In this document: piece by piece, positions 56,237 through 64,000 of the stretch
How positions within the stretch are numbered: position 1 is the stretch's first letter
Layout: each line of letters begins with the position of its first letter
Assembly: GCA_963664285.2 (NCBI GenBank)
Contig: CAXXNX010000069.1
Span: forward strand, 1-64,000
DNA from: JAJCYL01 sp963664285
GTDB taxonomy: Bacteria > Bacteroidota > Bacteroidia > Cytophagales > Cyclobacteriaceae
Direction of reading: 5' to 3'
DNA length: 64,000 bases
Translations under genes and position numbers: made by a program
The notes under the pieces: generated by a model
Seen by the model: only the letters and a program-made list of their open reading frames with translations
What the model was told of the DNA's origin: nothing
Database searches by the model: none

Positions 56237-57046
56237 CTATTCATCCTCAGATGGTAATTCATCTATCAATGCACCCTCGGGAACTTCAAACAATAACTGG
56301 TCAGGCTGTTGACCAGAAAATTTGATATTAGAGAAAGTGTTGCTACCCCTTGCTTCACCTAATGAATCAGCAGTCCAGCGGTACGAAGAAAGCAAGGTCG
56401 ACACTTTTAACCCCTGAATTTCCTTCCAATCACTGTATACTAAGGCATTAAAATTTTCTGCCCTGCTCTTGTCAAAATAGGTAACAGAATAGTTAATAAA
56501 GTCCAGCAGGTTCGTCTCAGTATCAATCCATAGAATATATTGATCTTCAGGGCTGTCACCAATCTTGTTTCCATAGGTAATTCTTATTTTATTATAGATT
56601 TTACCGTTGTAAGATTTCTGACCAATATATTCCTGATTAGTACCCGGGTCCGCCACAACAAAAGGAAATGCCAAAAAGTAGAAATGAAGGTTGTGAAAAA
56701 ATCGTGGTGATTTAATGGTTTCCCGGTCAGGAGTAATCCAGACATTAGCGCCGTCGTAACCGACGGTGTAAGCAGTGTCATTTTTCACTAGATCCTTGCG
56801 GGTATATAAATCAATAATTGAGTGGTCTCCTGTACCAGTTTTTGTAACACGATCGTATTCAAGACCGCCAAATTGGCGCCATACGTCGAGACCGCCATGA
56901 GCCTCAAGGCAAACTTTCAGCTCCGGTATTACATTCTCGTAGACATCTATATAAAACTCTTTACCAATTTCCTCCTGTTGTTTTGGCGGTTGACTACATG
57001 CAAACAAAATAAGAGGGACGAGTACTTTCAATAACTCTATTCTCAT
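56237..57046 (-). CDS. DUF6503-like outer-membrane lipoprotein
   Basis: 269 residues with a lipobox (LILFACSQ; Cys at residue 17). The mature part has LKVCLEAHGGLDVWRQFGGL, YTVGYDGANVWITPD, YFLAFPFVVADPG and WIDTETNLLDFINYSVTYF, a LolA/DUF6503-like beta-fold seen in Bacteroidota lipoproteins. Its role is unknown, perhaps binding a hydrophobic ligand. It converges on the ABC permease gene, with only 19 bp between the two stops. The frame is intact. Confidence 0.75.
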   Translation of the reverse strand: MRIELLKVLVPLILFACSQPPKQQEEIGKEFYIDVYENVIPELKVCLEAHGGLDVWRQFGGLEYDRVTKTGTGDHSIIDLYTRKDLVKNDTAYTVGYDGANVWITPDRETIKSPRFFHNLHFYFLAFPFVVADPGTNQEYIGQKSYNGKIYNKIRITYGNKIGDSPEDQYILWIDTETNLLDFINYSVTYFDKSRAENFNALVYSDWKEIQGLKVSTLLSSYRWTADSLGEARGSNTFSNIKFSGQQPDQLLFEVPEGALIDELPSEDE

Positions 57047-57474
57047 GGTTTAGGACATTTAGATTTAGTGCTGTAAAATTGGTTATTTCAGCCTACTGAT
57101 AAAATAATCAATCGGACAAACGAACTTAATTCAAGATGAGCGAGGGTGTGTAAAACCTGTGTAAAACCTGTGTAAAACTCCAGCATAACTCTGTTTGTAA
57201 GTTGTGGGAAAGTAAGACCTCATTATTTTGCGAATTCCAACACTCCATCCACTGCTGGTTAACAGTCATACTAATAGTCTCTCTGATTAGCTAATCGCCA
57301 CCACTAAGGAAGAAAAAATAACGCTTCACTAATTTGCCTTATGGACACGTTAAATAACATCTTTTATTGAGGCTTATTTAGTAATAAATGCTATTTATGA
57401 GTAATTGTCATTGTTTTGACTTGCAGATTGTCATGATATTTTATTTTTTTTAACAAGTAATAAAGTATAACCCA
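57047..57474. other. Intergenic region
   Basis: About 430 bp between the lipoprotein gene start and the pyrophosphatase terminator, both on the minus strand. It holds a three-unit tandem repeat (57147-57179) and otherwise AT-rich sequence with no gene. The promoter of the lipoprotein gene should lie at its left end, but I see no clear TAnnTTTG box. Confidence 0.4.
57147..57179. repeat. 11-bp tandem repeat, three units
   Basis: TGTGTAAAACC is repeated three times without gaps, with the last unit ending CT instead of CC. It lies about 100 bp upstream of the lipoprotein start. A role in regulation is possible but not shown. Confidence 0.8.
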
Positions 57475-57504
57475 TAAAAAAGCCTGTCAAATATTTTGAC
57501 GGGC
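57475..57504 (-). terminator. Terminator of the membrane pyrophosphatase gene
   Basis: On the minus strand, GCCCGTCAAA and TTTGACAGGC form a 10-bp stem with one mismatch and a 3-nt loop, followed by TTTTTT. It lies about 38 bp after the pyrophosphatase stop codon. Confidence 0.85.
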
Positions 57505-57541
57505 ATTTCTTCTAAAAAGGGTCTTTATCGGCTGTAATGAC

Positions 57542-59767
57542 CTATCTATCAGGTATTTCCTTAAAATCTTCAAGCTTTTCACTAATTCCCTTTTCTATAA
57601 CATTTATAACAACAGCATTTTCCTGGTCTAATATTTCCTGGTCATTAACTGCGTGGCGGGAAGAATCAACTGCGATATGAGGAGCAATAATCAAGGCTAC
57701 AATAGAAGTTAATTTAATGAGAATGTTCATTGATGGCCCTGAGGTATCCTTGAAGGGATCACCTACCGTATCTCCGGTTATTGACGCTTTGTGCGCATCC
57801 GATCCCTTATACTCCATCTTTCCATTGATTTTTACACCGGCTTCGAACGACTTTTTAGCATTATCCCATGCACCTCCGGCATTATTTTGAAAGATTCCCA
57901 TTAAAACACCGGAAACAGTGATACCAGCCAGCATCCCTCCTAATACCTCAGGGCCAAAAGTAAAGCCCACTACAACAGGTGTAATTAAAGCAATTGCACC
58001 AGGTCTCATCATTTCACGAAGAGAAGCCTTAGTACTGATTGCTACACATTTCTCATATTCGGGTGTGGCCTTGTACTCCATGATGCCTGGTATCTCCTTG
58101 AACTGCCTTCGAACTTCATTTACCATGTCCATTGCCGCCTTTCCAACCGCTGCAATTGCCAAAGAAGAAAAGATATAAGGTATCATGCCTCCAATGAATA
58201 AGCCAGCTAAAACATTAGCCTTGTAAATATCTATGCTATTAATACCGGCGATTCCGACGAAGGCAGCAAAAAGTGCAAGTGCAGTTAAAGCCGCTGAGGC
58301 AATAGCGAATCCCTTACCTGCTGCAGCAGTTGTATTTCCAACAGCATCCAAATTATCAGTTCTTCCCCTTACTTCATCTGGCAAACCGCTCATCTCAGCC
58401 AAACCTCCCGCATTATCAGCAATTGGACCAAAAGCATCAATTGCTAACTGCATGGCTGTAGTGGCCATCATTCCGGCAGCTGCAATTGCTACGCCATAAA
58501 GACCTGCTAATTGAAATGATCCATAAATACCGGTTGCCAAAACTATGACAGGTAACATAGTTGATTCCATTCCAACTGCTAATCCACCAATAATATTAGT
58601 AGCATGGCCGGTAGAAGATTGCTGTACAATTGAGTTCACCGGTTTCCTTCCCATGGCTGTGTAGTATTCAGTGATCATACTCATCAAAGTACCAACTACA
58701 AGACCCAGAACAATTGCCAAAAAGACATCCATAGAGGTAAATTCATAACCTCTTATGCTCATACTTTCAGGGAGAAGATATCCAACAAGGAAATATGAAG
58801 CAATTGCAGTGAAGATAATTGAAGACCAGTTTCCCAGGTTTAATGCTTTTTGAACACTATCAGACTCATTGGAAATCTTAACGAAAAAAGTGCCTGCGAT
58901 AGAAAAAATAAGACCCATTCCAGCGATGAGCATAGGTAGTAAAATGGGAGCAATACCTCCAAATGCATCATTCGATTCAATTTCTCTTCCCAGTACCATA
59001 CTGGCCAGAATTGTGGCCACGTAAGATCCAAAAAGGTCAGCACCCATGCCAGCCACATCACCAACATTATCACCAACATTATCTGCGATTGTCGCGGGGT
59101 TTCTTACATCATCTTCTGGTATTCCAGCTTCTACCTTACCCACAAGGTCAGCGCCAACATCTGCTGCCTTGGTATATATTCCACCCCCTACTCTGGCAAA
59201 TAAAGCAATAGATTCTGAACCTAATGAAAATCCTGCCAATACTTCAAGAGCCTTCTCCATGGCCATGCCGTTCACGTCACCTCCAGTGCTTAAAACATAC
59301 ATTTGATAGAACACAATAAAGAGTGAACCTATCCCAAATACAGCCAATCCGGCAACCCCTAATCCCATTACAGTTCCTCCGGTAAATGAAACTTTAAGCG
59401 CTTTCGAAAGACTGGTTCTTGCAGCTTGTGTAGTTCTTACATTCGCCTTTGTGGCCATATTCATTCCGAAATACCCCGCAGCTGCAGATAATACAGCTCC
59501 TATAAGAAAAGAAATAGCAATTACCGGGCTTGACGTCTCTACCATTGTACCAGTATATGCCAGTAGAAGAGCGGTAATAATCGCGAAGTAACCAAGGACT
59601 CTCCATTCTGCTCTCAAAAATGCCATCGCTCCTTCGGCAATGTACCCAGACAGCTCCTTCATCTTATCATTCCCGGATTCCTGTTTAACTACCCAGGAAT
59701 ATTTCATCCACATCACTAAAAGACCAACTACACCAAGGATGGGAATTAAGAATATAATATTGTGCAT
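57542..59767 (-). CDS. hppA: Membrane-bound ion-translocating pyrophosphatase
   Basis: 741-residue integral pump with about 16 membrane segments, which hydrolyses pyrophosphate to export H+ or Na+. Active-site motifs are complete: GGGIYTKAADVGADLVGKVE, DNVGDNVGDVAGMGADLFGS and, near the C-terminus, DTVGDPFKDTSGPS. The motif GNTTAA carries Ala where K+-independent enzymes have Lys, so it should be the K+-dependent type. This type includes Na+ and H+ pumps, and the ion cannot be decided here. A promoter-like TATCTTTG box lies upstream and a strong terminator downstream, so it is a single-gene unit. The frame is intact. Confidence 0.95.
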   Translation of the reverse strand: MHNIIFLIPILGVVGLLVMWMKYSWVVKQESGNDKMKELSGYIAEGAMAFLRAEWRVLGYFAIITALLLAYTGTMVETSSPVIAISFLIGAVLSAAAGYFGMNMATKANVRTTQAARTSLSKALKVSFTGGTVMGLGVAGLAVFGIGSLFIVFYQMYVLSTGGDVNGMAMEKALEVLAGFSLGSESIALFARVGGGIYTKAADVGADLVGKVEAGIPEDDVRNPATIADNVGDNVGDVAGMGADLFGSYVATILASMVLGREIESNDAFGGIAPILLPMLIAGMGLIFSIAGTFFVKISNESDSVQKALNLGNWSSIIFTAIASYFLVGYLLPESMSIRGYEFTSMDVFLAIVLGLVVGTLMSMITEYYTAMGRKPVNSIVQQSSTGHATNIIGGLAVGMESTMLPVIVLATGIYGSFQLAGLYGVAIAAAGMMATTAMQLAIDAFGPIADNAGGLAEMSGLPDEVRGRTDNLDAVGNTTAAAGKGFAIASAALTALALFAAFVGIAGINSIDIYKANVLAGLFIGGMIPYIFSSLAIAAVGKAAMDMVNEVRRQFKEIPGIMEYKATPEYEKCVAISTKASLREMMRPGAIALITPVVVGFTFGPEVLGGMLAGITVSGVLMGIFQNNAGGAWDNAKKSFEAGVKINGKMEYKGSDAHKASITGDTVGDPFKDTSGPSMNILIKLTSIVALIIAPHIAVDSSRHAVNDQEILDQENAVVINVIEKGISEKLEDFKEIPDR

Positions 59768-59797
59768 ACTTTTTAGTTAGGTTCAAAAAACAGGCTG

Positions 59798-59827
59798 CAA
59801 AGATAGGCCCTGGATTATGATTTCAAA
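59798..59827 (-). promoter_or_regulatory. Bacteroidota-type promoter of hppA
   Basis: On the minus strand, TTTG (59824-59827) is followed after 18 bases by TATCTTTG (59798-59805), matching the -33 TTTG/-7 TAnnTTTG arrangement of Bacteroidota housekeeping promoters. The start codon is about 30 bases downstream of the -7 box. Confidence 0.65.
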
Positions 59828-59890
59828 AAGTGAGATCATACGTTAACCATTGCTCTGAATAGGCTAATTTTATCACTTCTTTATATTCAA

Positions 59891-60394
59891 ATGAGCATAT
59901 TAGAAACAATTACTAAAGAAGTCGAATACCGGCTAATACGGGAATCCATGGCTCGCATTAAAAAATGCTTTGACCAGTTGTCCGATGAAGAAATCTGGAA
60001 AAGGCCAAACGGCAATCTTGTAAGTATGGGTAATCTTGTACTCCATTTGTCCGGCAATGTGAGGCAATACATTCTTTTTGGGTTAGGTGGCAACCCTGAT
60101 AAGCGATTACGTCAGACAGAGTTTGACCATCAGGAGATTATTTCCAAAGAAACATTGTTAGAAGACATGGACCAATTGATGGTTGAAGTGCAAAACGTCC
60201 TTAGGGGTCTTAACCCCGAATGTCTAACTCAAAAATACAGCATACAGGGAATAGACATCACAGGTTTTGGTATCCTCATGCATGTGGTGGAGCATTTTTC
60301 CTATCACGTCGGACAGATCACCTGGTATACCAAACTGGTGAAAGATATGGATATGCAGTATTATGCGGGGAAAGACCTTAATATAACGGGTTAA
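59891..60394 (+). CDS. DinB/DUF1572-like four-helix protein
   Basis: 167 residues. Conserved His residues are arranged as in DinB-fold proteins, which bind a metal through three His: NLVLHLSGNVRQYI early, and HVVEHFSYHVGQITWYTKL near residue 140. Members include thiol-dependent metalloenzymes, but most are uncharacterised. It is divergent from hppA (123 bp apart) and followed after 2 bp by the DUF5103 gene, suggesting co-transcription. The frame is intact. Confidence 0.8.
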   Translation: MSILETITKEVEYRLIRESMARIKKCFDQLSDEEIWKRPNGNLVSMGNLVLHLSGNVRQYILFGLGGNPDKRLRQTEFDHQEIISKETLLEDMDQLMVEVQNVLRGLNPECLTQKYSIQGIDITGFGILMHVVEHFSYHVGQITWYTKLVKDMDMQYYAGKDLNITG

Positions 60395-60396
60395 TA

Positions 60397-61683
60397 ATGC
60401 TCAGACTATTCTTACCAATAATATTACTACTATTTAATGGCTGTTTGCCTGTCAGCCAGTCAACTACCAGTGCCATCCAAACAAATTCAAAAAAACTTAT
60501 TTTTCAAGATTACCGATATGAATCAAACATCTTGTCTGATATTCTCTATCCAAACAGGGGGTTTGTTCAAGATGTTGTACAGAGTTCAGTAATAGCTTTC
60601 AATGGTGAAACTCGTTTAATTCTTGAATTTGACGAACTCCATGCGGACTACCTGGATTATAATGTCAAAATTATTCACTGTAATGCAAATTGGACCAAAT
60701 CTACTTTACCGGATCTGGAATTCACTGAAGGATATAACCAATACCCGATTAGAACTTTTGATTACTCTCAGAGCACACTTATCCCCTATACTCATTACAC
60801 CTTCGAAGTACCACCGGTAAAATTGCCTGGCAATTACCTTTTACTGGTCTATAGAGGTACTAATCAAAGTGATTTGATCTTAACGAAAAGATTTGTCGTT
60901 TTTGATTCCAGAGTACAGATAAGTCCTAAAATTGCAGTTTTGACCGGTGCAACAGGCAGGTTTCAGAATCACCAGATTGAGTTCCAGATTAATTATGACG
61001 GGTTGGAGTTGATGAATCCCTACACTGACATAAACGTTATTATTAGACAAAATCAACGTTGGGATAATGCCATTACCGGATTAAAACCCACACAAGTTCG
61101 TGAGGATCGAGCACTGCTGCACTATCGTCATTTTACGGGAGAAAACACTTTTAGGTCGCTCAACGAATTTCGCATTGCTGACTTGAGATCAACAACTTTT
61201 AAAGGGCAGCATATTGCACAAATTGCTAAGGGATCAGACAGCATTGCAGCACATCTTGCCATAGACAGACCCCGAACAACCGAAGTATATAGCCAATACA
61301 GTGATCTGAATGGAGGATATATAATCGAAAACAATGATCCAGGCGCCGATTACCTCGAAGAAGACTATATCACGACATATTTTTATCTTAACCACCGGCA
61401 AATATCAAATCCAATTTATATAGTGGGAGCCTTTAATAACTGGCAAAAAGAAAACCGAATGGTTTTTAATAATGAGAGACAGATGTACACGACCAGTTTA
61501 ATCTTGAAACAAGGTTTTTACAATTACTTATACTATGTCGAAAATGGCGATCCGGACCCATATTTTCTGGAGGGTTCATTTTTTGAAGCGGAAAATGACT
61601 ATGATATCATTGTGTACTATAGAGACCCACGGACTTTCTCGGATCTAGCTATTGGATATGTCAGTTTCAACAGCAGGAATTAA
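60397..61683 (+). CDS. DUF5103-type lipoprotein
   Basis: 428 residues with a lipoprotein signal (LLFNGCLP; Cys about residue 16). Conserved DUF5103 segments are DYRYESNILSDILYPNRG, LILEFDELHADYLDYNVKII, HCNANWTKSTLPDLEFTEGY and, at the C-terminus, an immunoglobulin/AMPK-like region IYIVGAFNNWQKENRMVF. The family is nearly universal in Bacteroidota, with no known function. It probably resides in the cell envelope. The frame is intact and the length typical. Confidence 0.88.
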   Translation: MLRLFLPIILLLFNGCLPVSQSTTSAIQTNSKKLIFQDYRYESNILSDILYPNRGFVQDVVQSSVIAFNGETRLILEFDELHADYLDYNVKIIHCNANWTKSTLPDLEFTEGYNQYPIRTFDYSQSTLIPYTHYTFEVPPVKLPGNYLLLVYRGTNQSDLILTKRFVVFDSRVQISPKIAVLTGATGRFQNHQIEFQINYDGLELMNPYTDINVIIRQNQRWDNAITGLKPTQVREDRALLHYRHFTGENTFRSLNEFRIADLRSTTFKGQHIAQIAKGSDSIAAHLAIDRPRTTEVYSQYSDLNGGYIIENNDPGADYLEEDYITTYFYLNHRQISNPIYIVGAFNNWQKENRMVFNNERQMYTTSLILKQGFYNYLYYVENGDPDPYFLEGSFFEAENDYDIIVYYRDPRTFSDLAIGYVSFNSRN

Positions 61684-61769
61684 TAGTGTACTTCACGTTT
61701 GATCACATTCAAATTTTCGTTTTGAAGGTATTTAGCTAACTTATTGCTGGTTTTTAAGGTCAATTACTT

Positions 61770-63985
61770 GTGAACAGGGCATTAATTTTTCTTTATTTAC
61801 TTTTACCTATCTCAACCTATGCCCAGGTAAGGAATGAACTTATTTGGAAGCCAACTTTAAATGACGACACCGAGGAGGAGTACCAACAAAACTACAAACG
61901 TGTTTTAAAAGCCGGCTTTAAACTTGATCTCGAATCACTCAGTCATGATGATGTAATAGTATCCTTCACTGATTTAACTACACTTTCCCGCAATATTCCG
62001 GGAAAATCAGACGGAATTTCGTTCAACTATACAGATCAGTCTGGCGTAGCGAAAGAAATCTTTGCCGACCGAAATGATATCCATGTCCAACTTAAGAATA
62101 GATTAGAACTATATCTCGACGATATCCTTTCCAGAATAAGAATTCGGGGATCTGTAGAAGGCTATAAAAAAAGGAACGAAAAGATTTTCAACTTGTCCTA
62201 AAAGGTAAAAAGTTGGGTGTGAAATGGAGAAATTATTCCTGGCCCGTCAATCTTGGAAAAGTTGAGAAGCTGAATAACAAAGTACCCTACTCTGTTTCAT
62301 TTATTTGTAAAAAAGTTCCTTATGCTAGTTTGGAATTCGATTCATTGTACTCTGACATTACTGGCAATTTACCCCAGCTGGATAATGAAGTCTGTGAACC
62401 CATTGATCGGTTCACTTTTTATAAGAAATACTTCGGCCTGAAATATGAAGGAATTCGATACCGGCCATACCGGCCACGCTCAGGGATTAATAAAAGGAAA
62501 AACTTCAGATTGTTTTTCGATAAAGCCAGTGCCAGCTATAATAAAAATGAAATTAACGATATCATCAAGTACCTCAATGACAGCAACTTGGTTATTCGAA
62601 CTGCCAAAATTTTAGCTTTTGCGTCAGTTGAAGGTGATTCAGTTATCAATATGCGCCTACAGGAAGAGCGGGCTATGGTGCTGATGAGAACCCTGGAAAA
62701 AGCTAATAATGACACGATAGAAATAAGCCTTGAAACAAGGGAGGATTGGGGGCAGTTTAAATCGCAATTGAGTCGCACACCATTTAAAGATCGCTATTCC
62801 AGGACCAAGTGGAAGAAACTTTTCGAAAATGACTCAATTGAAGCCAGGTTTGAAAAATATCTTAAGCAACAGCGGCGAGCTGTGCTGTACCTCACATTAA
62901 CCCAGAGATTAACTGATGAACAAAAAGTAACAATAGCTTTCGGTGATTTCAACCGGGCAGTTGAGCGATATAATCCCAATGCACGGCACGATCAACATAA
63001 GAATCTAATAAGACGTGTATTTGCCATAAAAAAATATCTTGAGATCCAGGCCTTCAGAGGTAAGGCGGACAAAGAACATGTTTGTACACTCTTCCCTCCT
63101 TCCATTAATGAATTCCATATCGTGACGCTCTATGAAACGGCCAAAATCATCCAGAACGGGCAACGTCCCTTGTGCGAAAATATTGAGGACATTATCCTTG
63201 CCGCTCACTTTTCGGTTCTGGATCTCATACAGATATATGGTGAAAACAGGCTGTATGTTCAACAAGCCCTGGATATCCAATCATTTGCCTATGAGATGGT
63301 GGCTAGAGGCAAGGTGTCAACGGGAATCCTGTGCCAGCTGGATTATCCTGATAAGTCTTACTTCTATAATCTTATCCTGAACAAATTATATTTTCAGGAT
63401 CATCAGGGCTATGACAGTTATGAGAACCTACCCTGCCTGGAGAGTTATCTCGACCGCAAACATACTTCTCTCAGATTCTTCGCCTCTCTGGAGGATGCCC
63501 AGGTTCTGCCGGATAACAGACCTAAAAGCCGTTATTATTTCGTTCTCAAAAAGATTGTCCTGGAAAATGACGAATATGTCAAAAAGCTTGTCGATCGGTC
63601 TGATTATATATTACAGTTCGACATCTTCGAATTCCTTTTTTACAACATAAATAACTGGTCTGTTTGGGAAGGTAAACTGTTTGATGATGAGGTTACTCCT
63701 AAAATTATGGCCCAACAATTGAGACGGCTCCACAGTATGAAGGCTATGATTTGCCCCAATCAGATAAATTCATTGACATTACATTTTCATCTTAAGGTGC
63801 TGCATTATTCACTGGTCAATGCTGTGGCAGATGATCTCACTTCACAATCAATTGACTACATTTCTCATTATTACCAGCAACATGCAGCCAAAATGAACGA
63901 TAGGCTTGCACTGATCGTGGCTAAGCAATTAATGGCCATGACACCATTATATTTCCGCAATGAACCGGCTTCGCGAGGCCTATGA
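61770..63985 (+). pseudogene. Large envelope protein with OmpA-like segment, frameshifted
   Basis: Two frames together give about 735 residues. A signal peptide (RALIFLYLLLPISTYAQ) precedes VRNELIWKPTLNDDTEEEYQ. A one-base change near 62196 (around NLS/VLKGKKLGVKWRN) breaks the first frame. The second shows an OmpA-like portion, ILAFASVEGDSVINMRLQEERA, followed by a long helical region without recognised domains. Near the right edge the frame stops at 63985. The next frame reads REAYDVLRL, suggesting a further indel and a gene that continues beyond the window. The reading starts GTG at 61770. I do not recognise the protein family. Confidence 0.55.
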
Positions 63986-64000
63986 TGTCCTGCGGCTTAA

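Noticed and set aside
57147..57179. TGTGTAAAACC triplet repeat as replication-origin iterons
   Set aside because: Three units only, no dnaA, rep gene or AT-rich unwinding region with DnaA boxes nearby.
62190..62220. Programmed ribosomal frameshift in the OmpA-like gene and other split genes
   Set aside because: No slippery heptamer with a downstream structure was evident, and the breaks occur at unrelated positions in many gene types, fitting indel decay or error.

Overview
The window comes from a Bacteroidota chromosome, probably a marine or host-associated member of the Cytophagales-like lineages. The taxonomic evidence is a type IX secretion C-terminal tail (38612-39262), DUF5103, DUF4252, DUF5916 and DUF6503-type proteins, a TonB-dependent receptor, weak or absent Shine-Dalgarno sites, and promoter-like TAnnTTTG boxes. 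No rRNA, tRNA or CRISPR array was seen. The sequence looks like a genome in active decay. It carries eight full copies plus one truncated copy of a single 1621-bp IS1380-family element, three IS30-family copies (all defective), one IS630-family element, one IS110-family element, a small MITE, and many frameshifted or interrupted genes.

Layout. 0.4-3.8 kb: decayed choline-kinase-like and dimethylglycine-dehydrogenase-like genes. 3.9-8.5 kb: a dihaem cytochrome c gene split by an IS1380 copy, then a nested IS1380 scar. 8.6-10.5 kb: a broken DUF5916 protein. 11.0-12.3 kb: an IS110 transposase. 12.7-21 kb: etfB, etfA and an intact dimethylglycine/sarcosine dehydrogenase gene, separated by a 4-kb insertion (IS30 containing IS1380 and IS630). 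21.5-26 kb: a YncE/phosphoesterase lipoprotein gene split by IS1380. 26.4-28.4 kb: a phosphodiesterase gene split by IS30. 28.7-31.4 kb: a 4-aminobutyrate-type aminotransferase (frameshifted) with an amino acid permease. 31.9-38.5 kb: DapA/NanA-like aldolase, sodium:solute symporter, sialidase-like protein and an OPA-type transporter cut by IS1380, whose other side joins an unrelated dehydrogenase fragment. 38.6-44.3 kb: a T9SS-tailed secreted protein, a methyltransferase remnant, a GC-rich foreign PHP-domain gene between direct repeats, and a TonB receptor. 44.6-48.9 kb: an alkaline phosphatase broken by a frameshift and IS1380, and a Gfo/Idh/MocA dehydrogenase. 49-56 kb: an ECF sigma-factor module (sigma, membrane regulator, two DUF4252 proteins, ABC transporter) bracketed and split by two IS1380 copies. 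56.2-64 kb: mostly intact housekeeping-type genes, including a membrane pyrophosphatase and DUF5103.

The most distinctive element is the IS1380-family transposon. Every junction is TTAA and every end begins CCCG, which recalls eukaryotic piggyBac elements. Deleting a copy together with one TTAA restores an open frame in at least four interrupted genes (cytochrome c, IS30 transposase, YncE/phosphoesterase, sigma-module regulator). The transposase start codon lies inside an 18-bp inverted repeat, which suggests that read-through transcripts fold to hide the start. The indels are unevenly distributed. Six of eight transposase copies are indel-free, whereas the first 3.8 kb holds about ten, which favours real gene decay over uniform sequencing error. 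All assignments are from reading the sequence; no database search was run.
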